A DNA stretch of 20,848 nt. Origin: AC-50 sp035640455. GTDB taxonomy: Bacteria; Actinomycetota; Thermoleophilia; Gaiellales; Gaiellaceae. The DNA is taken from contig DASQWB010000082.1 in assembly GCA_035640455.1 (NCBI GenBank), positions 1 to 20,848 of the forward strand, in the 5' to 3' direction. A program made the position numbers and the translations under genes. This document shows positions 1 to 6,663 of this stretch, in pieces. Positions within the stretch are counted from its first letter, which is position 1. Each line of letters opens with the position of its first letter. Below the pieces are notes generated by a model that was not told where the DNA came from, ran no database searches, and saw only the letters and a program-made list of their open reading frames with translations.

Positions 1-52
1 AAGCACAGCAATGTGTTCAGCGGACTCGTACTAATTGCCCGAGGTCTTGATT
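1..52 (+). rRNA. rrl: 23S ribosomal RNA, 3' end (partial)
   Basis: The first bases match the conserved 3' tail of bacterial 23S rRNA: a TTCAGCGGACTCGTACTAAT stretch followed by GCCCGAGGTCTTGA, equivalent to the last helix before the 23S-5S spacer. Only the tail lies in the window. The exact 3' end is approximate because the matching 5' strand of the closing helix is outside. A 5S gene follows after about 60 bases, as in a normal rRNA operon. Confidence 0.85.
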
Positions 53-113
53 TCGAACACGCGGAGAGCTGCTATGGAGTTTTGAGGGTGCGCGACATCA
101 CGCGCCTAGACAA

Positions 114-229
<116 letters not shown>

Positions 230-241
230 CTTCACCGAAAG

Positions 242-264
242 AGGCCGCGTCCGCGGCCTTTTTC
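242..264 (+). terminator. Intrinsic terminator of the rRNA operon
   Basis: AGGCCGCG (242-249) and CGCGGCCT (252-259) form a perfect 8-bp GC-rich stem with a tiny loop, followed by TTTTT. It lies 12 bases after the 5S gene. Read on the other strand it gives the same stem with CTTTC behind it, so it may also stop the convergent htpX transcript. Confidence 0.85.
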
Positions 265-294
265 GTCTCCCGATATGCGAGCAGTCGGCCTAGG

Positions 295-1137
295 TCATGC
301 GGCCCGCAGGCGGTCGCGCCAGCCAGGATCGAGCGCGCGCAGCCGCCGCACGCGCTCGCTGATCGGCGGATGCGAGGCGAAGAGCCCTGCCAGCCCCTCC
401 TCGGCAAAGGGATTGATCGTGTAGAGCGGCTCAGTCGCCGGACTGCCTTCGAAATGCACGAGATCGTTGGCCTGCTCGAGGCGGACGAGCGCGTCCGCGA
501 GCCCGTGCGGCGAGCCGCAGAAGCCAGCGGCGAGCGTGTCGGCCGCGAACTCGCGCGTCGGCGAGAGCAGCAGGTGGACGAATGCGGCGGCGACGGGCCC
601 GAGGACGAAGAGGAGCGCCCGCGCGAGCCAGCCTCCCAGCCGGCTCGTCTCGACGAGAGCGGCCGCGATCACGACGGCCGCCGTCTGGACGACGATGTCG
701 CGGTTCCGGACGTGTGCCAGCTCGTGTGCGATCACACCTTCGAGCTCGGCCGGCGTCAGCGCCGACACCAGCCCCGCGCTGACCGCGAGCGCCGACGCGC
801 GCGGGCCGCGGCCGGCCGCTAGCGCGCGTGGGTGCCCATCCGGAATCAGGTACAGGCGTGGCTTCAGCACCCCGGCGACGGCGGCGAGCCGCTCGACCGT
901 CGAGTGGAGCGCCGGCGCCTCGCCGACCGGCAGCTCGCGCGCTCCGACGAGGCCGAGCGCGACGCGGTCGGAGTACCAGTAGGCGCCGCCCGCCAAGAGA
1001 AGTGCGCAGAAGACGAGGATCGAGAGCAGCCGATAGCCGCCGGCCGCGAAGCCGAGGGCTCCGAGAAAGGCGCAGACGCCGAGCACGAGCGCCCATGCCT
1101 TGAGGACGTTGGCGATCGCGGGAAGGCTGCCGCGCAT
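295..1137 (-). CDS. htpX: HtpX-like M48 membrane zinc metalloprotease
   Basis: A 280-residue integral membrane protease expected to degrade misfolded membrane proteins, with the active site on the cytoplasmic side. Two hydrophobic segments open the protein (about residues 11-31 and 36-55). The zinc motif HELAH is at residues 138-142, followed by VRNRD, and the third ligand is the Glu of SPTREFAAD (E197). More hydrophobic stretches (about 148-162 and 172-192) lie around the catalytic core. The C-terminal SHPPISERVRRL is typical of M48B. The length fits the HtpX family (about 280-300). The ATG start has only a weak AGGCGG next to it. It is convergent with the rRNA operon and downstream of the 82-residue gene on the same strand. 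Family assignment is firm; the quality-control role is from family knowledge. Confidence 0.9.
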   Translation of the reverse strand: MRGSLPAIANVLKAWALVLGVCAFLGALGFAAGGYRLLSILVFCALLLAGGAYWYSDRVALGLVGARELPVGEAPALHSTVERLAAVAGVLKPRLYLIPDGHPRALAAGRGPRASALAVSAGLVSALTPAELEGVIAHELAHVRNRDIVVQTAAVVIAAALVETSRLGGWLARALLFVLGPVAAAFVHLLLSPTREFAADTLAAGFCGSPHGLADALVRLEQANDLVHFEGSPATEPLYTINPFAEEGLAGLFASHPPISERVRRLRALDPGWRDRLRAA

Positions 1138-1203
1138 CCGCCTAAGACGCCGAAGTGGCGCCGGAGATCAGAGCGAGCGGGCCGTGCATGCTCAAGACCA
1201 CCG

Positions 1204-1452
1204 TCAGGCGTCCTCGTCGCGGTCGTCCTCGGCGAGGCCACGCGGCGGCCAGTCCGGCTCGGGCGCGTCGCACCGGCTCGAGCAGTGGAGGGAGGCGATG
1301 TTCTGAAGCGGCACGAGGATGTGGCCGTTCAGCTCGATGTGCGCGACGTCCTCGACGTAGCAATACGCCGTTAGCACGCCCTCCTGATATTCGCCGCCGA
1401 AGAGGGCGACCTCGACTTGCTCGCCCTTGTACTTGCTCGTGTAGTCCTCCAC
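1204..1452 (-). CDS. Small conserved-looking protein, possible Sm-like beta barrel
   Basis: An 82-residue protein starting at GTG. I do not recognise a named family. Residues about 8-57 alternate hydrophobic and polar residues with turn glycines (GEQVEVALFGG, EGVLTAY, HIELNGHILVPLQNIASL). This resembles the strand pattern of Sm/LSm-like or other small beta barrels (V.V.L..G....G.L......I.L...I....I..I). The last 25 residues are acidic and probably disordered (ends AEDDRDEDA). No Shine-Dalgarno is visible; instead a TAGACT hexamer sits 8 bases before the GTG, which suggests a leaderless mRNA. It is co-directional with htpX with a 66-base gap. Translation is plausible; the fold is inference. 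Confidence 0.65.
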   Translation of the reverse strand: MEDYTSKYKGEQVEVALFGGEYQEGVLTAYCYVEDVAHIELNGHILVPLQNIASLHCSSRCDAPEPDWPPRGLAEDDRDEDA

Positions 1453-1460
1453 CGAAGGTC

Positions 1461-1466
1461 AGTCTA
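1461..1466 (-). promoter_or_regulatory. Probable -10 box (TAGACT) for a leaderless transcript
   Basis: On the minus strand TAGACT matches the actinobacterial -10 pattern TAnnnT and ends 8 bases before the GTG of the 82-residue gene. That spacing puts transcription initiation at or next to the start codon. No convincing -35 is seen. The absence of a ribosome-binding site fits leaderless translation. Confidence 0.5.
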
Positions 1467-1580
1467 ACGGCCGAAAATCTCGTTCCGAGAGCGGTCGCCC
1501 GGGTGGCGAGGGCGACTGGCTCGGGGAGTGGCGAGCACCGGCTTGAGATCGTCGTCGTGGACACCGTTACGCTTGCCGTC

Positions 1581-2366
1581 GTGGATCTCGGACTCCGCGG
1601 GCGCGTCTGTCTCGTCACGGGCTCGACGGGCGGGATCGGGCTCGAGACGGCCAGGCTGCTTGCCGACGAGGGGGCGCGGGTCGTCGTATGCGGCCGGGAC
1701 GCGGGGCGCGTCGAGCGAGCGCGGCGCGAGGCACGAGCGGAGCTCGGCCTCGTGTACGACCTGGCGAAGCCGGGTGCGCCGGAGGCGCTCGTCGCCGAGG
1801 CCGCTTCGGCTCTCGGCGACGTCCGTTGCCTCGTCAACAACGTGGGCCTCGCCTACCAGGTGCATTTCGACGAGCTGACCGACCCGCAGTGGGACGCGAT
1901 GTGGCAGCTCAACGTCATGAGCTACGTGCGAGCGATCCGAGCGGTGCTGCCGGCGATGCGGGACGGGCGCGGGGGCGTGATCGTGAACGTCTCGTCGACG
2001 GCCGGAAAGCGGCCGTCGACGGGAATGCCGAACTATTCGGTGACGAAAGCCGCCGTTCTCTCGCTCTCTCGACTCGTCGCCGACCTGTACGCGCGGGACG
2101 GTGTCCGGTGCAACGCCGTCGCCCCGGGCCCGACGGCGACGGACGCTTGGCTCGGCCAGGGCGGTCTCGCCGAACAACAGGCCGCCGCGAGTGGGAAGAC
2201 GAAGGAGGAGGTGCTCGAAGCGGTGGCGAAGGGCCGGCCGCTCGGCCGGCTCGCGGAGCCAGAAGAGATCGCGGCCGTCGTGGTGTTCCTCTGCTCCGAG
2301 CGGGCGCGATACGTGACGGGCGCGGCGTGGAGCGCGGACGGCGGCACCGTCCCGATCATCGTCTGA
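1581..2366 (+). CDS. SDR family NAD(P)-dependent oxidoreductase (FabG-like)
   Basis: A classical short-chain dehydrogenase/reductase, 261 residues from the GTG at 1581. The Rossmann motif TGSTGGIG is at residues 13-20, the NNVG motif (usually NNAG) follows in the middle, catalytic Ser lies in NVSSTAG (S139), and YSVTK gives Tyr152 and Lys156. The substrate loop begins at APGPTATD, and the C-terminal GAAWSADGG is typical of FabG/glucose-dehydrogenase-like members. An upstream GTG at 1557 in the same frame is possible, but the 1581 start gives the usual short N-terminus before the nucleotide motif; neither has a clear Shine-Dalgarno. The substrate cannot be told. It stands alone, about 290 bases before dgt. 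Confidence 0.88.
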   Translation: MDLGLRGRVCLVTGSTGGIGLETARLLADEGARVVVCGRDAGRVERARREARAELGLVYDLAKPGAPEALVAEAASALGDVRCLVNNVGLAYQVHFDELTDPQWDAMWQLNVMSYVRAIRAVLPAMRDGRGGVIVNVSSTAGKRPSTGMPNYSVTKAAVLSLSRLVADLYARDGVRCNAVAPGPTATDAWLGQGGLAEQQAAASGKTKEEVLEAVAKGRPLGRLAEPEEIAAVVVFLCSERARYVTGAAWSADGGTVPIIV

Positions 2367-2428
2367 GACGCGGCGGGCCATGGCCGCGGGGCACTCCTTT
2401 CGCGACGTCGCCGTGCAGAAGCCGGCAT

Positions 2429-2541
2429 GAATTCGGCACACCCACGAGACATTTCGGAGCCGGCTTGTCGGTAGCGTGGAAATCCCAGGCCGGACCCCGG
2501 GAGGGTGGGGGTTGGGGATGGGTCCCGCCCCGCGACTCCGC
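2429..2541 (+). repeat. Dispersed GC-rich element, copy 1 (G-quadruplex-capable core 2495-2541)
   Basis: The core reads CCCCGGG, then GGG-T-GGGGG-TT-GGGG-AT-GGG (2503-2522), then CCCGCCCCGCG and TCCGC. A nearly identical core occurs on the minus strand at 20145-20099. Upstream, GAATTCGGCACAC (2429-2441) also matches the other copy (GAATCGGCACAC), so the related unit is about 100-115 bp. It fills most of the SDR-dgt gap. Four G-runs with loops of 1-2 bases satisfy the G-quadruplex pattern. Function unknown. Confidence 0.65.
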
Positions 2542-2660
2542 CTGACCCTCCGGTCGTCGGCGGCTCGGCCTGCCGTGGGCGCTACGATCGGATTCGCGGG
2601 CGCTTCGATCGGCTTCGTGCGTACCCGCGCCGGCCTCGGCAGGGACTACGCTTGACGCCG

Positions 2661-3614
2661 ATGCACGAGGTCGCACGAACGGTCGGCGACGCCTTCGAGG
2701 TCCGCGTACGCGAGCACGAGGAACGGTGGCTCTCGCCGCTCGCCGTCCGCTCCTACGAGACGCGCGGGCGCCTGCGTCCTGAGGCGGGGTGCCGGATCAG
2801 GACGCCCTTCCAGCGCGATCGCGACCGGATCCTGCACTCGAAGCCGTTCCGGCGCCTCAAGGGCAAGACGCAGGTCTTCATCGACCCCGCCGGCGACCAT
2901 TACCGGACGCGCATGACGCATACCCTCGAGACGACGGCGATCGCCCGCGGGGCGGCGCGCGCCCTACGGCTGAACGAAGACCTCGTCGAGGCAATCGGGC
3001 TCGGGCACGACATGGGCCATCCTCCCTTCGGGCACGCGGGCGAAGAGGCGCTCGACGCCGCGCTCGAGCGCCGCTTCGGGCGCCGGTTCCGCCACAACGA
3101 GCAGTCGCTCTGGATCGCCGAGTCGCTCAACCTGACGGCCGAGGTCCGGGACGGAATCCTCACGCATACCGGGCCGGAGGAGCCGGACACGCTCGAGGGC
3201 AAGCTCGTCCGGCTCGTCGACCGGGTCGCCTACATCAACCACGACATCGACGACGCGATCCGGTCGGGCATCCTCGCCGCCGAGGATCTGCCGCGTCGCG
3301 AGGTCGAGCTCCTCGGGCCTACCGGATCGCGACGGATCGACGCGCTCGTCCACGATCTCGTCGAGATGTCGGAGCGGGTCGGCGACATCGTCCAGAGCGA
3401 GGAGTTCGGTTCTGCGATGCTCTCGCTCCGCGCGTTCATGTTCGAGCGCGTCTACCTGGGACCGGAGGCGCGGGCCGAGCATGCCCGCGCCCGGGCCACG
3501 GTGCAGCGGATCTTCGAGCACCTCGCGGATCGAGGCGACGACCCTGACGACATCGTCGGCTTCGTGGCCGGGATGACCGACCGCTTCGCGCTCGATTACG
3601 CGGCTGAGATTTGA
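2661..3614 (+). CDS. dgt: dGTPase-like deoxynucleoside triphosphate triphosphohydrolase (HD domain)
   Basis: A 317-residue cytoplasmic enzyme of the dGTPase family, which splits dNTPs to deoxynucleoside plus triphosphate and so trims dNTP pools. The N-terminal RTPFQRDRDRILHSKPFRRL is a family hallmark. HD metal ligands are seen as H87 (RMTHTLE), H116-D117 (GLGHDMGHPPFGHAGE) and D187 (RLVDRVAY), followed by INHDIDDA. The length matches the shorter dGTPase-like group. ATG 2661 is chosen because residues upstream are low-complexity and lie over the GC-rich repeat. The gene precedes dnaG, a pairing often seen in actinobacteria, and its stop codon overlaps the first DnaA-box-like site. Substrate range (dGTP only or all dNTPs) cannot be read. 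Confidence 0.92.
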   Translation: MHEVARTVGDAFEVRVREHEERWLSPLAVRSYETRGRLRPEAGCRIRTPFQRDRDRILHSKPFRRLKGKTQVFIDPAGDHYRTRMTHTLETTAIARGAARALRLNEDLVEAIGLGHDMGHPPFGHAGEEALDAALERRFGRRFRHNEQSLWIAESLNLTAEVRDGILTHTGPEEPDTLEGKLVRLVDRVAYINHDIDDAIRSGILAAEDLPRREVELLGPTGSRRIDALVHDLVEMSERVGDIVQSEEFGSAMLSLRAFMFERVYLGPEARAEHARARATVQRIFEHLADRGDDPDDIVGFVAGMTDRFALDYAAEI

Positions 3615-3782
3615 TCCACAGGAAATCCACCGCCTGAGGACGACGTCACGAACTTCGCGCTCGTAGCGCCGATTCGATCCACAGATGTCGTCCGGGGTGT
3701 TTGGGAACATGGGTTCCGATGCTCCTGCTAATGCGGATATCCACAGGGTCCTGCGTTAGTAGGGGCGGCCGATTTGTCCACC
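3612..3782 (+). promoter_or_regulatory. Cluster of DnaA-box-like sites upstream of dnaG
   Basis: Five same-strand 9-mers resemble the DnaA box (TTATCCACA in E. coli, TTGTCCACA in Streptomyces): TGATCCACA at 3612, AAATCCACC at 3623, CGATCCACA at 3675, ATATCCACA at 3737 and TTGTCCACC at 3774. All share the TCCAC core. They fill the 196-base gap between dgt and dnaG. No AT-rich unwinding region is present, so DnaA-dependent control of dnaG or DnaA titration is more likely than an origin. This is inference from motif density. Confidence 0.55.
3704..3717 (+). promoter_or_regulatory. Probable LexA (SOS) operator upstream of dnaG
   Basis: GGAAC-ATGG-GTTCC is a perfect palindrome around four bases and contains the exact GAAC-N4-GTTC core of Gram-positive and actinobacterial LexA boxes. 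It lies about 95 bases before the dnaG start, among the DnaA-box-like sites. A single site without a mapped promoter is suggestive, not proof. Confidence 0.5.
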
Positions 3783-3810
3783 GCGGTTGCGTCGGCACCG
3801 TCGACGCGAC

Positions 3811-5523
3811 ATGAGTATGTCCTTGTCCCAGGCCGCCTCTCGTGCGCCGGCGACGGCGTCACGCCCGCGTCTCCGCGTCGCGGGCCGCATCAAGGATTCG
3901 AGCGTTGCGGACGTGAAGGCGGCGGCGTCAATCGTCGACGTCGTCTCGGCGCGGACGCAGCTCCGCAAGACCGGCGCCGGCTACATGGGGCGCTGCCCCT
4001 TTCACGACGAGCGGACGCCGAGCTTCTCGGTCAGTCCCGCGAAAGGCACCTACCACTGCTTCGGCTGCGGCGTCGGCGGGGACACGATCCGCTTCGTCCA
4101 GGAGACCGAGCAGGTGGACTTCGTGGGGGCGATCGAGTGGCTCGCCGACCGGTTCAACGTGGCGCTCGAGTACGAGGAGATCTCGCCCGAGCAGAACGCG
4201 CGCCGCCGCCGCCGCGACCGCCTCCTCGAGCTCCTCGACGCCGCCGCGAGCTTCTATGAGCGCTACCTGTGGGACTCGCCGGCGGGGTCGCTCGCTCGCG
4301 ACCACCTCACCGGCCGGGGTCTGCGGGAGGAGGTCTGCCGCGAGTACAGGCTCGGGGTCGCGCTCGGCGATCAGACGCTGGCGCGGAAGGCGCTCGCGAA
4401 AGGGTTTACGACCGCCGAGCTCGCCGCCGCGGGGCTCGTGAACCGGCGCGGGAACGACTACTTCTCGCAGCGGCTCCTCTTCCCGCTCGCCGACGCACGA
4501 GGACGAGTCCTCGGCTTCCAGGCGCGCAAGCTCCGCGAGGACGACCCGCTGCGCGCCAAGTACGTGAACTCGCCGGAGAGCGAGCTCTTTCGCAAGGGCG
4601 ACCTCCTGTACGGGCTCGACCGCGCGCGGGCGGCGATCGCCCGCGAGGATCGCGCGCTCGTCGTCGAGGGCAACACCGATGTGCTCGCCCTGCGACAAGT
4701 CGGTCTCGAGCCGACCGTCGCCTCCATGGGAACGGCGCTCACCGAGTGGCAGCTGAAGGAGCTCGCGCGGCTGACGAAGCGCATCTGGCTGTGCTTCGAC
4801 GGCGACGCCGCCGGCGAGGCGGCGACGCTGCGGGGAATGGAGCTCGCGGCCGCGCAGGGCTTCGACGTCCGGGTCGTCGCCCTTCCGGCGGGGATCGATC
4901 CCGCCGACGCGGCCGATGGCTTCGAAGGACGGGTCGCGGACGCCGAGAGCTACCTCGGCTACCGCGTCCGGCTCGAGCTCGAGCGGGCGCCCGATCGTCA
5001 GGAGGCGTTCGTGCGGGTGCGGGAGGTGCTCTCGCGTTTCGAGGACTCGCCCGAGCGGCAGGAGGCGCTTCGGCTCGCCGCCGACCGCCTCGACCTGCCG
5101 CGGGAGACGCAGGCCGGCCTGGCGCCGCGGGCGACAGCGTCTACGGGCGCCCTCTCGCCGAGGGTGCTCGAGGCGGGAGACCGGCTCGAGCGCGACGCGC
5201 TCGCCGGCGTGCTCGCGCACCCGAGCCTCGTCGAGGTGCTCGCCGAGCTCGCTCCGGACCATTTCGATTCGGCGCTGAATAGGCGGCTGCGGGACCACCT
5301 CGTCGAGGCGGGGAACGAGGACGACGAGCTCGTCGCCGCGCTCGCCGAGCTTCACGCGCGCGCCGCGGTCGAGGGCATCGACGAGCACACGGCCGAGCAG
5401 GCGCTCCTCCGGCTCCGCGAGCGGCGCCTGCGGCGCGACCTCGCCGAAGCGGAGGGCGAGCGGCTGCTCGACCTCCAGCACGCCCTCGCCAAGGTGCGGA
5501 CGGCCTTCCACGAGCTGGCGTAA
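3811..5523 (+). CDS. dnaG: DNA primase DnaG
   Basis: A 570-residue primase that makes RNA primers at the replication fork. The N-terminal CHC2 zinc ribbon is visible: C62 and H65 in CPFHDERTPSFSV, C83 and C86 in YHCFGCG. The central RNA polymerase domain includes YFSQRLLFPL, GFQARKL, KYVNSPES and LFRKGDLLYGL. TOPRIM residues are E286 (VVEGNTDVLAL) and D330/D332 (FDGDAAGEAA). The C-terminal 120 residues are helical and should bind the replicative helicase. The ATG at 3811 is used; an in-frame TTG at 3787 and an ATG at 3817 are alternatives, and none has a clear Shine-Dalgarno. The basic, Ala/Ser-rich leader of about 25 residues before the zinc domain is longer than usual. tRNA-Asn follows after 43 bases. 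Confidence 0.95.
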   Translation: MSMSLSQAASRAPATASRPRLRVAGRIKDSSVADVKAAASIVDVVSARTQLRKTGAGYMGRCPFHDERTPSFSVSPAKGTYHCFGCGVGGDTIRFVQETEQVDFVGAIEWLADRFNVALEYEEISPEQNARRRRRDRLLELLDAAASFYERYLWDSPAGSLARDHLTGRGLREEVCREYRLGVALGDQTLARKALAKGFTTAELAAAGLVNRRGNDYFSQRLLFPLADARGRVLGFQARKLREDDPLRAKYVNSPESELFRKGDLLYGLDRARAAIAREDRALVVEGNTDVLALRQVGLEPTVASMGTALTEWQLKELARLTKRIWLCFDGDAAGEAATLRGMELAAAQGFDVRVVALPAGIDPADAADGFEGRVADAESYLGYRVRLELERAPDRQEAFVRVREVLSRFEDSPERQEALRLAADRLDLPRETQAGLAPRATASTGALSPRVLEAGDRLERDALAGVLAHPSLVEVLAELAPDHFDSALNRRLRDHLVEAGNEDDELVAALAELHARAAVEGIDEHTAEQALLRLRERRLRRDLAEAEGERLLDLQHALAKVRTAFHELA

Positions 5524-5541
5524 CCCGCCTCAGGCCACGGC

Positions 5542-5547
5542 TACACT
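5542..5547 (+). promoter_or_regulatory. Probable -10 box (TACACT) of the tRNA-Asn gene
   Basis: TACACT fits TAnnnT and ends 19 bases before the tRNA 5' end, a normal distance for a short pre-tRNA leader. The -35 region overlaps the end of dnaG and is not distinct. Confidence 0.45.
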
Positions 5548-5566
5548 AGGCGCGCCGAAGAGCCGT

Positions 5567-5639
5567 TCCCCGGTAGCTCAATTGGCAGAGCATCCGGCTG
5601 TTAACCGGAGGGTTGCTGGTTCGAGTCCAGCCCGGGGAG
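5567..5639 (+). tRNA. tRNA-Asn (GTT)
   Basis: A 73-nt cloverleaf can be drawn by eye. The acceptor stem pairs TCCCCGG (5567-5573) with CCGGGGA (5632-5638), with G as discriminator. The anticodon stem pairs TCCGG with CCGGA around the loop CTGTTAA, anticodon GTT at 5600-5602. The T-arm is GCTGG-TTCGAGT-CCAGC. The 3' CCA is not encoded. Its 3' end is imperfectly repeated at 10074-10093, marking it as a likely integration site. Confidence 0.96.
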
Positions 5640-5643
5640 CTAC
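5623..5643 (+). repeat. Putative attachment site, tRNA side (attL-like)
   Basis: The T-loop to 3' end of tRNA-Asn plus four bases beyond it (ending GGGGAGCTAC) matches 10074-10093 in 20 of 21 positions, the difference being one G in the acceptor-stem run. Duplication of a tRNA 3' end is the usual scar of tyrosine-recombinase integration. Confidence 0.6.
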
Positions 5644-5699
5644 AGGAAAGTGCTGTAAAGGAGAGTTTTCCGAATCTGTGGCACGTGGGCTGTCCGCCC

Positions 5700-5723
5700 A
5701 GGTGCAAGCAGAGGTGCAAGCAC
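5700..5723 (+). repeat. Tandem 12-bp direct repeat beside the tRNA
   Basis: AGGTGCAAGCAG is followed directly by AGGTGCAAGCAC, so 11 of 12 bases repeat. Just before it lies a small hairpin, TGGGC-TGTCC-GCCCA (5686-5700). The repeat sits between the putative att site and the first island gene. It could be arm-type recombinase sites or part of that gene's promoter region; neither is shown. Confidence 0.55.
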
Positions 5724-5736
5724 GTTGCCGGAAACG

Positions 5737-6171
5737 ATGATCGCCCAGCTCAGATCCCGTGCGGACGGGATCATCGAACTGCTCCGCGAGCTCCTGGTTG
5801 AGCGCTCCGCGCTGCGCGCCATTCGCCTGGAGGGCGTCGCTATCTTCGGCCCGTCGAACAGTTGGGGCCCGCTCGGCGGCGAGGGTAGAAAACTCCAATC
5901 TCGGTTGCTGAACGAGCTGGAGTCCTACATCCCGCTCGTCTCGGTTCTCACCCGCGTCGCACCCGATCGAGCGCGGAAAGAGATCGCAGACGCCAACAAG
6001 ACGCTTCGGGCGGTTGTCGACCAGTCGAACCTGTCGCCGTTCCGATCAACCGAAGAGGCGTTTGAGTCCACCTGCGCGAAGATCGAGAAGCAGCAAGAGC
6101 ATCTGGCGTCGCTCTACGACCCAAGTGGTGGCGATCCGATCTACGTCGTCGACGCGAACGCTGCGCTGTGA
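5737..6171 (+). CDS. N-terminal fragment of the PIN-domain gene
   Basis: A frame of 144 residues from the ATG at 5737 (a TTG at 5725 is an alternative). It is mostly helical with heptad-like stretches (LRSRADGIIELLRELLVERSA and the segment around residues 100-130). It stops seven codons into the PIN core, right after the first catalytic Asp (DANAAL, then TGA). As an isolated protein it would lack a complete PIN domain. If expressed alone it could only act through the helical domain, whose role I cannot name. Confidence 0.5.
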   Translation: MIAQLRSRADGIIELLRELLVERSALRAIRLEGVAIFGPSNSWGPLGGEGRKLQSRLLNELESYIPLVSVLTRVAPDRARKEIADANKTLRAVVDQSNLSPFRSTEEAFESTCAKIEKQQEHLASLYDPSGGDPIYVVDANAAL

Positions 6172-6204
6172 AATACGGCGTTCGAGGAATGGGAATTCGA
6201 CGGG

Positions 6205-6663
6205 GTGCCGCGCTTCGTCCTGCTCTTCACGCCGACGGTGCTCGGGGAGCTCGACAAGCTCAAGATCGCACCCGGCGAGGAGCTGCGACGGAAGGCGGAA
6301 CGCATCGTCAACCAGATCAACGAATACGGCCGTCGCGGTGCCGGTCGCGGTGAGGTCACGCTCCGCCGCGATCGGAGCGCCGTTCGGATGATCGCGGTGG
6401 AGCCAGACTTCTCACAAACGCTGCCGTGGCTTGACCCGAGCATTCAGGACGACCGTCTCATCGCTGCCACGCTCGAGGTCATCCGGCAGTACCCGGAGTC
6501 GCCGGTAACGATCGTAACGCGTGACGGCAACCTGCAGAACAAGGCGCGCTATGCGGGGATCCCCTGCGTCGAGCCCCCGAATCCAGCGACGCCAGCACCG
6601 AGCAGCCAGCTCCCCAACCGCGGGACCGCGGTGACGTGCGGATCCTCGATCTCCGGCCAATAG
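6205..6663 (+). CDS. PIN-domain remainder (truncated nuclease domain)
   Basis: In the same frame as the upstream fragment, with a possible GTG start at 6205 (MPRFVLLF...). It holds three of the four PIN acidic positions: GELDK, DDRLIAATLE and TRDGN. The first catalytic Asp is in the upstream fragment. The last about 25 residues (NPATPAPSSQLPN onwards) look like the out-of-frame reading of a linker, ending in TAG at 6661. Independent translation is doubtful, as there is no ribosome-binding site. Confidence 0.4.
   Translation: MPRFVLLFTPTVLGELDKLKIAPGEELRRKAERIVNQINEYGRRGAGRGEVTLRRDRSAVRMIAVEPDFSQTLPWLDPSIQDDRLIAATLEVIRQYPESPVTIVTRDGNLQNKARYAGIPCVEPPNPATPAPSSQLPNRGTAVTCGSSISGQ

Noticed and set aside
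3612..3782. Chromosomal replication origin
   Set aside because: DnaA-like sites are present, but there is no AT-rich unwinding segment and no dnaA or dnaN beside it; a regulatory or titration role fits better.
5578..5898. Minus-strand frame starting in the tRNA and ending AGLEPATLRLTAGCSAN
   Set aside because: This is the well-known false protein obtained by translating a tRNA gene on the opposite strand.
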